From Manihot esculenta (lineage: Eukaryota; Streptophyta; Magnoliopsida; Malpighiales; Euphorbiaceae), in assembly GCF_001659605.2 (NCBI RefSeq), contig NC_035174.2, positions 24,626,027 through 24,690,026 on the forward strand: a DNA stretch of 64,000 bases. Reading direction: 5' to 3'. This document shows, piece by piece, positions 12,163 to 23,033 of the stretch. The position numbers and the translations under genes are program-made. A model generated the notes under the pieces. The model ran no database searches. It saw only the letters and a program-made list of their open reading frames with translations, and was not told the origin of the DNA. The number at the start of each line of letters is the position of its first letter. Within the stretch, counting starts at the first letter, position 1.

Positions 12163-13010
12163 TTGAGAAATCTTAGCTTACAATAGATACTTATGTCTAA
12201 TGAGTCGATGGTTATGTGAAACTTTGCAAGTTTTACTTTTGATTTATCATTCCGTACCTGAGGTAGGTTGTTACATAGGCAATTCAATATTTTTATTTAT
12301 TAAATAATTTCATTTTAATTGTGATCTAATACACACCTAAACTTTAAAAAAATAATATTTTTAAATATAATTTTACTAAATTTATAGTTATAAAATTGTG
12401 TTTAAAACTAATTTTTTATATTTATAGTTAAATTCATGGTTTTGAAATTGTATTTAAAAGTAAATTTTTAAATTAAAAATTTTGAAGTTGTATTTAAAAG
12501 TAGATTTTTTAAAAGGTTTAGGTATTTAAAATAATTTTTTAAAAATTGAAGTATTTAAAAGTAATATTTTTTAAATTTTAAATGTTTATTAAATTACTAT
12601 TAAAATTAAATTGTATGATAAATAAAAATAAAAATACTAAAATATGGATAAGTAAATATGCATTTTACAACGAATAAAATTAGTCAACTCTTTAAGCTTG
12701 TCCTAATCTTATCTTCATGCATGTTGTAACTCGCTGACTTTCACATGGCTGGTGATGTGCACATTTGGAATGGGTCAAGTCCTGTTTATATATTTTATCA
12801 TTATTTTCCATGCTTATATCAAATTAAACTCAATTTCATTTGCCGCTATAGTTCTCATGCTCATTTTCTCTTTTATTTTATGAAAAAAATAGCTTTCATT
12901 AAATGAATAAAAAACAAAAATATAACGTACAAAATTTATTATTATTATCATATGAATTACGTAATTGATTTATAGAAAATAATAGTTATTATCTTAATTT
13001 ATAGGACTTC
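12163..13010. other. AT-rich spacer with degenerate short repeats
   Basis: Between about 12390 and 12600 a phrase of the type TTGTATTTAAAAGTAGATTTTT recurs three to four times in degraded form at 55-65 bp spacing (each full copy differs). No gene is seen. The rest is AT-rich low-complexity sequence. Confidence 0.5.
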
Positions 13011-13012
13011 TA

Positions 13013-13130
13013 GAGCAGTTGAGTTGGTTACAATGTATAATGTTCAACTCTAGAGTCTTTCAAGTCCAATCTGAAACCATTAAACTTTGATATATATACT
13101 TTTGATAATAAAAAAATGCACTTCACGTCA
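13013..13130 (+). repeat. Weak SINE-like / tRNA-related unit
   Basis: A tRNA-promoter-like arrangement is visible: an A-box-like GAGCAGTTGAGTTGG near 13013-13027 and, ~40 bp downstream, a B-box-like TTTCAAGTCCAA near 13059, then an AT-rich tail with a short A run near 13115. This would suit a decayed tRNA-derived SINE. The B box differs from the consensus and no duplication was identified, so the call is tentative. Confidence 0.25.
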
Positions 13131-13904
13131 TTGCACTCCTATCCAAATAAAAACACACTACACCTAGTAATTCCATAATATAGAAAAAAAAAAATTCATA
13201 TTTACTCTAAAGGAATACAAATATTAAGATATTATTTAAAATGGATAAAAAAATATATATATAAAAAAACAAAAGACATATAAATTTAAATTTAAATAAA
13301 AGTTTTTTTATTATAAAAAAATATAGACTGAGTTTTAATTTCAAAATTTGATATTATGTATGATTATTTTAATTAGGCTATTAATTATTATATAAGAAAT
13401 TAAATAATAATTTGAATCATGTGATATATATCAGTGTGTTTATAGTTCATACTACTTTATATTAAAATTGTAAGATCCGTCTTAATTAATTTTTAATAAT
13501 ATAGTTCTGTCATATGATGTTTTAAATTCAAACTGCCACATTTTTTTAATAAAATTTAGACTTCATTTATTTCGGAAGAAATTTTTTTTTTTAGCGAAAT
13601 ATTTTTTATATTTTCTAATATTTGGAGCGTTCAAAAAATTTAATGAACGAAAAATATTTTTCTGATCAAAGAAAAATATAAGTAATTTTAAGAAAAATGA
13701 TTTCTTCTTTTTAAAAGGGAAAGTTATTTTTATATTTTAAGATTCGTATTAAGATTTTTATATATAAATTTATCAATAAATTTTATTTTTTAAATTAAAA
13801 TTAAACAATTAAAAATAAATTATCTGGTGAAAAATATTTTCTACAAAAAGATTCCTTTGTATATTGTCTTATAGAGACAAGTCGGTTAATCTGCTATATC
13901 CATA
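13131..13904. other. AT-rich spacer without recognised feature
   Basis: AT-rich sequence with short direct repeats of a GAAAAATATTTTT type around 13590-13850. No coding or RNA feature can be supported. Confidence 0.5.
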
Positions 13905-14286
13905 TTACTCTATGCATTCTACTAAAATAAGCTTTTTTTTTTTTTTTTCTTTTACCTTCTTTAGGGTATCATCCCTGTTTACTTTTGTGTTCACATTCAA
14001 GCTTCTTTGTGGGATGCCATCCTCATCTTGTTTCTTCAAGAGTTCTATCAGTATTCTCAATTTCTCTAGAAGTATTTCACGAGTCAGTGATTCATTCAAC
14101 AAAAGCTTTTCCACACTTATGAGGGTTACATCGATGCCATTACCTTCTCTAGTTGCACTATTGTCTTCAATACCGCGACTAGAGTTGATAGGATTAGAGG
14201 CTATTGAAGGAAAAAGTCTAGACAAACAATCATAAAATTTGTATTTCCATGATAAATCAAAGTAAATTTCACATAAAAGGCACCAA
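13905..14286 (-). pseudogene. Gag N-terminal/leader fragment of a Tat-like gypsy element (X1)
   Basis: A 130-codon minus-strand reading (14297 to 13905) is charged and leucine-rich (VEKLLLNESLTREILLEKL, then a lysine-rich tail), consistent with a coiled-coil Gag N-terminus. The same DNA, diverged, recurs at about 17330-17690 immediately upstream of the gag remnant of element X2, and in both places it adjoins an LTR. It ends abruptly near 13905, so this is a truncated element. Assignment to gag rests on position and on the X2 comparison, not on a diagnostic motif. Confidence 0.5.
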
Positions 14287-14708
14287 CAATGTTTCACCAG
14301 CTCTTTTGATGGGTTTAAATCTACAGAACAAATAGAGTACGAAGTGGCTTTATGGACAAAACTTTTGATGTTTAAGTTAGTAATGGGTTTAAGGATATAT
14401 TTAGTGAAAATAGTGAAGAATGAGATAAGATTTGTGTGCTTGGAGGTTGTCTTATATCTATTGGAAGTCCTATGCTCATAAGGTTTGGAGAATAGAGTTT
14501 TAGTAGATTAAAGGTTTCTTGTTTATTGGCCTTATCTTGATGAGGATTGGAGTTTTATCAAGACAATGACTCCATGTTTTACTCCCTTTGAACCTCTTGT
14601 TAGATTTTATATTTATAGGCTTTAAGTTTTGAATTTCTATGTTTGGATCTCGAATTTCATGTTTTGGATTTCAAACTTTGAGTTTGGGGTTTCGGTAGTG
14701 GTGTTATA
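14287..14708 (-). repeat. LTR of truncated Tat-like element X1
   Basis: About 420 bp aligning with 14737-15156 and 17692-18141: shared blocks include CCAGCTCTTTTGA (CTAGCTCTTTGA in the second copy), a GTGAA..AGTGAA.AATGAGAT block and the TCTATTGGAAGTCC phrase. It lies next to the gag-leader fragment in the order expected for a minus-strand 5' LTR. Ends are approximate. Confidence 0.6.
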
Positions 14709-15289
14709 TCTATAAATACATATTATATACTAGACTTAATGTTGCACTAGCTCTTTGATGGATTTGGATGGATAAAACAAATAGGGCATTGGATAGTTTG
14801 ATAGGCAAAACCTCCAATACTTATGTCAATAATATCCTTAAAAGTGAAATCAATGAAAAAAGTGAATAATGAGATAGATCTATATACTTAAAAGATTATC
14901 CATATCTATATCTATTGAAAGTCCAATCTTGATAGGATTAAAGATTGTGATAGAGTTATGGATGGATAAAGACTTCGTGTTTGAGTCCATTCGGATCACT
15001 TGTATTGTAGGAGTTGTATTAGAATGAATTCCCTCCGAGGTTTCATGTAGGATGTTCAAATATAAGCCTTATTCATTATGGGTTTTGGCTCGTTAGATAT
15101 TTGGGCTTTTGAGTTTCAATCTTTGGGTTTTAGATTTCAGTATGGGTACTATATTAGTAGTCCTCTCGAGTCTGCGAATCTTTAGATTCACTATTTCTTT
15201 TACTTTTTGTATAAAATTTTGCATAGTTAATTAAATATATATGGTTTACCATTTTTATCCTCTTTACATAGAACTAAGTCTTGTAGAAA

Positions 15290-16500
15290 TATCTAAGGAT
15301 ATTTTTGTCGAAATATCACTTTCGATAATGTTTTAAAATGGCTAAGAAACTTTTTTCAATCGAAAGTGGCACTTCAGCCAAGTTGGCTATTTTGGCCGAA
15401 AGCAATATTTCAACCAAGCTTTAAAATGGCAAAGAAGCTTTTTGGTTGAAAGTAGCATTTCAGCCAAATTGGTTGTTTTGGCTGAAAGTAATATTTTAGC
15501 CAATCTTTAAAATCATAAAGGAACCTTCTTGGTTGAAAGTGGCATTTCGACCAAATTGACTATTTCGATCATAAGTGATATTTTAGCTAAGCTTTTAAAT
15601 GGCTAGAGATTCTTTTGGGCCGAATTTATTATTTCGGTCAAGCGAGTTGTTTTGCCTAAAAATAGTATTTCCATCAAGCTTTTGAAATGGCTAAGTAGGT
15701 TTTTAAGCTGAAAATTGGTATTTCAGCCAAAAGAGATATTTCAATCGAAAGTGATATTTCAACAAAGATATATATTTCAATAGAAAAATTAATATTTTGG
15801 TCAAGTTTTATTACAGTTAAGTGGCTTCTTTTTTTACCAAAATTAGTATTTTAGCCAAGAGTTGTATTTGGATCGAAGATAATATTTATGCTAGGCTATG
15901 AAAATGACTAAAAAGCATTTTCAGGCGAAATTGGTATTTCGGCCAAGAGAGTTATTTCGATCAAAAGTGATATTTCAACCAATGGATATATTTTGGTTGA
16001 AAATGAAGTTTCGTCCAAGTAAGCTATTTTTGATTGAAAGTGATATTTTGGCCAAGCTTTAAAATGGCTAAGGAACCTTTTTAGCAGAAAGTAGCTTTTC
16101 AACCAAGTTTAAATAAATGGCTAAAGAGCCTTTTCGACTGAAAGTGTTATTTCGACCAAGTTTTTTTTTATGACTAAGGAGAGCTTTAGGTGAAAAGTTA
16201 CTTAAGATGGGCAAAATATCATCTGAATGGGTGCTAAGGCACCTAAAATGAGCAAAATGTCATTTGAATGCGAACTAAGATGGGCAAAAATTGCTTAAGT
16301 GAGCTCTAAGGCATCTAAAGTGAGCAAAAAGTGGTTTAAGTTGGTGCTAAGGCGCTTAGAGTAGGCAAAACGTTACCACAATGGGTGTTGAGACACCTAG
16401 GATGGTGAAAAATCACCTGAGTAGGTGCTGAGGTACCTGAGGCGGATGAAAAGTTGCTTCAGTGGTGCTAAGGTGCCTAAAGTGAAAAGTCACCTAAGCA
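15290..16500 (-). repeat. Degenerate tandem repeats in X2
   Basis: Two repeat types follow each other. From 15290 to about 16190 a unit of roughly 85-90 bp recurs, built of TTTCGGCCAAG- and AAATGGCTAAG-like words. From 16190 to 16500 a ~50-bp unit of GTGCTAAGGCACCTAAAATG-like words recurs. Both are heavily mutated. The block lies between gag and the 3' LTR. A 64-codon minus-strand ORF within it is only a repeat translation. Confidence 0.8.
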
Positions 16501-16619
16501 TTTGTCTTTATAGTTTAGAATTTATTTGGAATTTATTTGAAACTTTTATGCTTTATTGATATTATTTTTACTTGTAGAATATACATCAAAGATTTACTTT
16601 TATCTAAGGGTGTGTAACT

Positions 16620-17640
16620 ATGGAATTTTATCATGTCCTTTCTTTGAAGAACCTTCCTCCCCAACCCTCTGAAACAAACTATCTTTCTTCCTTTTTTATC
16701 TTTAGTGCTTACTTTTCATCATCGAGATGAATATAGCTCCTCTCTATCAACTGTTGGAAATCTCTTGCTGAATTTTTAATTAGAGATTTAAAAAATCTAG
16801 TGTTTCAGCAGCCATTATTGATGACTCCATGGGCAATTTTATGGTTCAAGTAATTGATTTGGATGGCCTTAAAATTAAATCTATCCATATAACTTCTTAA
16901 GGACTAGTATCCCCTTATTGTAACATTTGCAAGTTTGAGGATAATTTTTTGAGAGGAATGAGTATGTTGAATGATGTTTGAAAGCATAGGTCAACTAAAT
17001 TCATGAATTGAGTTAGCAGGCAGGTGCTAATACCATTTTTGTGCTAAACCAGTAAGAGTTGAAGAAAATACCCAGTAAATAATCAAGCCATTAACATTTT
17101 AGAGGAGCATGATTGTGTGAAAATTAGCCAAGTGGCTACAAGGTTCAGCCTTCTCATCATGCTTGTCTAAGGAGGCCAACTTAAATTTAGGTGGAAAGGT
17201 TTCCGCTAATATTTCTAGATGAAGGAGAGACACGTCCCCAATCCTGAGATCGTTAACTTGCTACTCTTTTTGAATTTTCCCGATGACAGCTATCAGTCTT
17301 GTATCCAATTAATTTTGATCTCTAGTTCTTAATTTCATTCCCTCGATGCCTTTGCTTTTGGCCGAATTCTCTAGTAAATCATTCCTATTCTCTTTTGTGT
17401 TCATATTCTAGCTTCTTTATAGGATGCTATTCCCTTTGTGTTTCTTCAAGAGTTGTGTCAGCAATTTTAGTTTCTCTGAAATTGTTTGAAGGTCAATGAT
17501 TTATCAATCTGTAGGTTCTTAATACTCGTCACATCTCCATTAGTGCCTTTGGTTGGTTTGATGGATTCATCTTTAATTCTACTAGTAGAATCAATAAGAT
17601 TAGAGACCATTGATAAAAGAAAGAGCTAAAACAAAAAATC
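16620..17640 (-). pseudogene. Gag remnant of Tat-like element X2
   Basis: Minus-strand fragments match, piece by piece, the gag remnant at 33400-34731: a KFKLASLDK-type segment near 17190 corresponds to KFKLPSLNKYDG, and SARDFQQLIERSYIHLDDEK near 16740 corresponds to the end of a capsid-type domain. Many stops and frame changes are present. It is beyond expression. The family assignment comes from order and similarity to the better copy. Confidence 0.6.
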
Positions 17641-18336
17641 ACAAAATTTGTATTCCAATGAGAAATTAGAGTTTCCCACCAATGATATCAATGATAATGT
17701 ACCAGCTCTTTTGAGGGGTTTGAATCTCAAAGTAAATAGAGCACTAAGTGAGTAAAACATCCGATATTTAAATTAATAATGGCCTTGATGGTGTAATTAG
17801 TGAAAAGAGTGAATAATGAAGTAAATTTGTGTTCCTGAAGGCTATCCATATTTATAGCTATTGGAAATCCAACCCTAATAAGGACTTGAGATTGTGATAG
17901 AGTCCTAGTAAGATAAGAACTCCGTATTTGAATCTATTTGGATATCCTATTATGTAGGAGTTGTATTCTAATTAGGACTCAATTTAAAGTTTCAGGTAGG
18001 TTGTCTGAATATATGCCTTGTTCGTTATGGGTTTTGGCTCGTCCAGTATTCGAACTTTCCATTTTTGTACTTTTTTGTTTGTCTTTCAGGTTTCGGTATT
18101 TCGAGTTTGATCTTTTAGGTTTCATTATGAATACTGTATCAAGACTAATTTTCATGAGCATTCTTAGGAAAACACACAAGATCAAGAATTATTGTTTACA
18201 AAAAATAATTTATACATAAAAATTACTTTTTATAAAAAATATTTTTATACTTAAAATATTTTTCATGTAAAATATTTTTCATGAACAATAATTTATTTTC
18301 TTTTCTATGATTGTAATTTAAAATTAAAAAATTAAT

Positions 18337-18523
18337 TGATGTTGCTGAGATTAGATTGATGACGCGATCGGAATGGGACTGTATTGTGATTGGTTAAAGC
18401 CTGCAAAGGAGAAAATGTGAGATGGTGGTGGGTGTCCATGGCAGCTATTCTAATCCTTGCCACGTGTCTCTACTTAGTGGCAACAGCTTACGACTTACTT
18501 TGGACGGATGTTATGTAACATCA
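18337..18523 (-). repeat. 3' LTR of element T, internally deleted (187 bp)
   Basis: The first ~135 bp match the 3' portion of the other LTR (34810 onward), and the last ~55 bp match its 5' portion (ending AACATCA at 35373). About 377 bp between are missing, with the join near TCTAATCC|TTGCCACGTG at about 18458. The adjacent sequence (18524 onward, minus strand GCGGGAGGACCTG) is purine-rich, as expected for a polypurine tract. Confidence 0.85.
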
Positions 18524-18702
18524 CAGGTCCTCCCGCTAGTTTTCGATTCTTCAGATTTGAAGTAGATATCTCTCATCGAGGTTTGAGGCACGTGGCCCCT
18601 CAAGATTGATTTCTTGCTAGTCACGTCGTTTCATCTACCTAGCCTTTCAATGAAAACTATATGTTTATCGTGCCGCATTTAAAGCCTGCTGTCAAAACCT
18701 CC

Positions 18703-18709
18703 TATAAAA
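18703..18709 (+). promoter_or_regulatory. TATA box for the antisense ORF of element T
   Basis: CCTATAAAAGCCC has a good plant TATA context and lies 140 bp upstream of the first ATG of the plus-strand ORF at 18849, with a pyrimidine-rich leader between. It points opposite to the element's own transcription. Promoter activity is inferred from the motif alone. Confidence 0.5.
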
Positions 18710-19487
18710 GCCCTTTGTCTTCTCCGAGCACTACTTTTGCTCTCTTCTGCAACTCTTTTAGAGAAATTTGCTCCACAACTTCCTTCCCATTTATGTTCCT
18801 TACAGTCTTACTTCTCTTATGGTAATTTCATTTTCCTCTTTCTTCAACATGAATAGGAGCACCTCTTCTTCCCCTAGCGGGGTCTCTATTCTAGCTTCTC
18901 CTCTAATGGCCCCATCTGAGAGCCAACCCCTATTGTTCCATTGAGGGAGGCCCTAGAGCATGAGGGTGGCCTACTCAGTGATATCCTGTCTACCTTCTCA
19001 GAGCGTGACGTGGATCGTTTGCATGATACTTACCACATTCCTCAAGAGTCTTTTTGAGTTTTTGCTCCTTCTCCCCGCGTCATGCTAATGACTTGATCCC
19101 TGTGGAGGACACAATCATTGTCTTCAAAGAGCAGTTGAAGTGGGCCTTCGCTTCCCCCTAGACCTTTTTCTTCGCGGAGGTCCTCCGGTTTCACAAGCTT
19201 TCGGTTGGCCAACTTCATCCCAATGGCTAGAGAATCTTGATGGCCTTTCAGTTTGTTTGCTTTAACAATCATATTGAACAAAGTGTAGCGCTTTTCTCCC
19301 AGCTATACCTGTAATACCCGGCTAGACTCCGGTATCGGAATTCCTACCGTCCGGTGGAATCTCGGATGTCGGAAGCCTCTAGAAGGGGTAAAATCATGTT
19401 TTTATGAAATGTTTTTATGATTTTAATGGTTTTAAATATGTTTTTAAATGAATTTTTGCATGAAAAGTCCTTGGAGGAAAACCCAGG

Positions 19488-19674
19488 TTCGGCCGCCGAA
19501 ACTCACTTTCGGCCGCCGAACATGCATGGACTTTGGGAGGCACGTTAGGCCCCCGAAAGTCTAAGTGAGGGAAGTGCAGGTTCGGCCGCCGAACCTTATG
19601 TTCGGCCGCCGAACATTGCATGGATGCGGAGGCACATTCGGCCCCCGAACGTGGCCTGGCCAGCCACTATAAAA
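19488..19674 (+). promoter_or_regulatory. Promoter-proximal palindrome pairs and TATA box in solo LTR
   Basis: Four exact copies of TTCGGCCGCCGAA lie at 19488-19500, 19508-19520, 19581-19593 and 19601-19613, forming two pairs with a 20-bp start-to-start distance. The TATA box TATAAAA is at 19668-19674, so the last palindrome ends 55 bp upstream of it. The minus-strand LTR at 51178-53653 has the same arrangement and the same 55-bp gap. The layout looks like a U3 enhancer for a dimeric or side-by-side DNA-binding factor; that role is inferred. Confidence 0.6.
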
Positions 19675-20757
19675 GGGTCCCCTTGGTCCGCACGGGCGAG
19701 CTTTTTCTCTCCCATTGTCGGCCAAGGTGAGTCTCCGCCGCTCCTCCCTCGATCTTGAGTGTTTCCTTTAGATCTTTCATGGTTTTAACAAGTCTTCATC
19801 TTGCTTTGAAGTTTTTAAGCTTTTGAAACGAGTTTTGAGCAAGTTTTGAACTTGGAGACCCAAGGAGCTCAATCTCTCCCAACTCCAAGTTAGATCGCCT
19901 CCACTCTCGATCTTCAAGAGGTAAGAGTCGATCTCTAGCTTACATTATGTTTTAAACAAGTTTTATGCAAGATCTATGGGGTAGAGATGCATGTTTAGGT
20001 TTGTTGATGAGTTTATGGTTTTGATGCTTTGATGAACAATGTAGCTTGATTGTGTATGAATGAAGTGTTGTAGATGGGGTATATGCATGTTTGAGGCCCC
20101 TAGGAACTTGTATGCATGCTTTGGTTGAAAAATATGCATGATTTATAGATTTGGAGGCGAAATGTGCAAAGGGAGCCAAGTTTCTGCCCTTTGGCAGAAA
20201 CCAGGTTCGGCAGCCGAAGGTACTTTCGGCCGCCGAACATGGCTGGGGAGGCAGGCCTTTCGGCTGCCGAAGTTGCCCCCGAAAAGAGACTTTCGTCTCT
20301 GTCTGGCACTTTCGGCCGCCGAAGGTGCCGCCGAACCTAGCTGAGTTTCGTCTCTGTCTGGGACTTTCGGCCGCCGAAGGTGCCGCCGAAGGTGCCCTGT
20401 TCAGCCATTTCATGCATATTTTCTGTGATGTTTTCATGGTGTTTTAGGGGGTTTTTGGGGGATACATTAGAGTTATGATTATATATGTTGGTCCCTCATT
20501 GGAGTCCACCTGTGTAGGTTCGGACCCGAGGAACCAAGGACCCCAGCAGTGAGCCAGCTGCTGAGAGTTTGACAGAGTCAGCCAGAGGTGAGTGGAACTA
20601 TACTTAATCTTTTAAATTAAGAAAGTGAATATTTTATCATGTTTCATGCATCATGGCTATAATATAGGATGTTTGCATTAGAATCACGAATATGCTACAT
20701 TGCATTATTATATTGTGGTTGATGAGGAGGGACATTGCACGACTCACTAGTCCTGTA

Positions 20758-20951
20758 TACGAAGTCCTGTGGTGCCCATAATAGGGCCGGGCAATAGCTC
20801 CGATTTACGAAGTCCTGTGGTGCCCATAATAGGGCCGGGCAATACGAAGTCCTGTGGTGCCCATAATAGGGCCGGGCAATACGAAGTCCTGTGGTGCCCA
20901 TAATAGGGCCGGGCAATACGAAGTCCTGTGGTGCCCATAATAGGGCCGGGC
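20758..20951 (+). repeat. 37-bp minisatellite, five units, in solo LTR
   Basis: Five copies of TACGAAGTCCTGTGGTGCCC plus ATAATAGGGCCGGGCA. Copies 2 to 5 are contiguous and essentially identical; copy 1 is separated by 11 extra bases. There is no spacer diversity, so it is not a CRISPR array. The overlapping proline-rich ORFs on the minus strand are repeat translations. Confidence 0.95.
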
Positions 20952-23033
20952 ATGGAGCTGAGGGATTTTTTGGGTCGGTCCTTCCATGATGTGAAATGTT
21001 TGTGCAATGATGCATTCCATTATAGCATGTTTTATATATTTTTTTTATATAGTTCTACTCACTGGGCATCTAGCTCACCCCTCTCCCCTAACCCCAGGTT
21101 TGCAGGTACGGGAGTGATAGAGAAGAAAAGAAGAGAAAAGTCATATGTATGTAATAGCTAGAGTATGTGGACATGACAAATGATAAGAATGTAATGTAAA
21201 GTTTGAAACAGTTATGTTTATGTAACTATGTTATTGAGGATAGAGTTGTGCTTGACCATAGTTTATGTTAATCCCTTGGTATGTACATGATCTTATTTTA
21301 TGATGTATATGTGAACCAACTCAACACAGAATGTATATTGCCATAGAGGCTTTGATGAAATCCCACAGAGGGATTAATGTTTATGTATATGATGAATACA
21401 GTGCATGCACAGGTTGAGTTTGGTATATGAAGAAAAAGAAAAGTTTTTAATTCTTATGTATGTTTGTTGATCATGTATGGGATTAAACAGGTAAACAGGA
21501 TGTATGTAGGCTTGCTACGGGTTCCGGCGGCCTTAAGCCGACCTGAATCCTAGCGCCGGTAGCGGTCCGGATTTCCGGGGCGTTACAATACCAACTAGAT
21601 ACTTATAAAATGAGGAGTTCTGGTTTTTTAGTAGTCGAAAGTACATGAACATTTTTTGCTAAATACCTATGACTTTGAAGTGGTATAAGAATAAATTTTT
21701 TATCTTCCATCATCGGATGCTGGGGGTTTTGGGTGTCTTCAGACCAGCTGGCATTATTGGGTGGAGTTGAAGAATGATTGGGTCTGTTCGAAGTGAGAGG
21801 AAGATGAAGCTTTAGCCTTTTCCTGGCAATGGCTAACCCCTAAAGAAAATTGACATTAGGCAGGCAGTGAGGAACGCCATTTTTCCTGGCAGAGCCATCT
21901 GCTGACAAAACAGACCCATGGTCCTCACTTGCCCAACCTTCCCAAAAGCAATCCCCTAGCTCGGGATCAGGGTACTTCTCTTTCTTTCTTCTTTATTTTT
22001 TGAACTGCCTTTGTTACATACATTTCCTTTTGTTTGCAAATATGATTGGGTCAAGCAGATTTTCCAAGGTGGTGTGTGCTGCTCCTAAGGGCATGGTTAT
22101 TGCTGCTGGGGTTGCTAGTCCCCCTGCTAAGTGTGCTAGCCCCTCGAAAGTAGTGATTGTGCTTCCTCCTCCCCCTCCCCAGCTTGCAGCTGAGGAGTTG
22201 GCACCCCTTCAGCCTCAATACTTCCGCCCCGGGTGCTTCTGCTTCTACTCCGGCTCTTAAGCTCCCTGCAGATGTCCTTTCCCCTTCTGTACCTGCTCCT
22301 ACAAGCGTGGAGGTTGAGTCTTTCTGGCCTACAGGCATTCAGCGCTTGGCCTTAGCGCTAAACTAGGGGCCTTAGCACTAAACTATGCGCCTTCACTCCT
22401 TGATGATCCTTCTCTAGGCCTCCTACTAATCAAAAGTGCCATGAGACCCGTAGATCGTCGCCATTTGAATGAGGTTGAAATGGACGAGCTATTTGTTAAT
22501 GCCATTCATTTTGCACTAGAGGGTGCCCTTTGCACCTATATTGCCAAGGAGTGATGTAAATCCTTGAGGCGAGAGTTTGGTGCAAACGAGACAGACAGGG
22601 GGCTATTGGTAAGGGAATGTTCAAGATTGAAGGTTCGGGCTAATGTAGTTGACGGCACCATGAAAGAGACCCTAGAATCGGTGGACAAGCTTCAAGCTAA
22701 TCTTGATAAGGCCTTTACTTCTAACCTGAACCTTGAGAATTAGGCTAAATCCATCGAGGATCGAGTGGCCCTGTTGAGTGCTAAGTCTCAAAGTTGCAGG
22801 CTCAAGCTGAAGGGGACCGAGCTGCCTCTACTAGGGTTGTTGAGCTCAAGGCGGAGCTTAAAGAGACAATGGCCCAAGTTGAGGAGATGTTTATTCAAGG
22901 CTAGGATTCGTTGAAGAAGGATCTGGTGAAGCATTTTCCTTCTGAGGATTCCTCCTAGATAGACGACATCCTCCCCGAGGAAGAAGATGAGGGTGAAGGG
23001 GAGCGGGCTGAAGATACTCTTACCGAAGAGGGT

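Larger units (their letters stand above)
14737..18141 (-). mobile_element. Tat-like gypsy element X2, pol-less, minus strand
   Basis: LTRs at about 14737-15156 (3') and 17692-18141 (5') bracket a tandem-repeat block (15290-16500) and a decayed gag (16620-17640). The outer ends read TGATA...TATCA at the 5' LTR. A perfect 5-bp duplication AGACT flanks the unit (14732-14736 and 18142-18146). At 3.4 kb it has no room for protease, RT, RNase H or integrase, and none was seen. It inserted 28 bp from the end of the X1 LTR. Confidence 0.75.
19310..21587 (+). mobile_element. Solo LTR of chromovirus-like family (2278 bp)
   Basis: It starts TGTAATACCCGGCTAG and ends GGGGCGTTACA, flanked by a perfect duplication ATACC (19305-19309 and 21588-21592). 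No internal region follows, so it is a solo LTR. It sits inside the antisense ORF of element T. It carries the TTCGGC palindromes in two clusters: 19488-19613 upstream of the TATA box, and about 20200-20395 downstream. A five-unit 37-bp minisatellite lies at 20758-20951. Confidence 0.95.

Noticed and set aside
15908..16102. 64-codon minus-strand ORF (FLLKRFLSHFKAW-type repeats)
   Set aside because: Translation of the degenerate tandem repeat of X2.
20695..21020. Proline-rich repetitive ORFs on the minus strand, or a CRISPR-like array
   Set aside because: A 37-bp contiguous minisatellite inside an LTR; there are no unique spacers, and the host is a plant.
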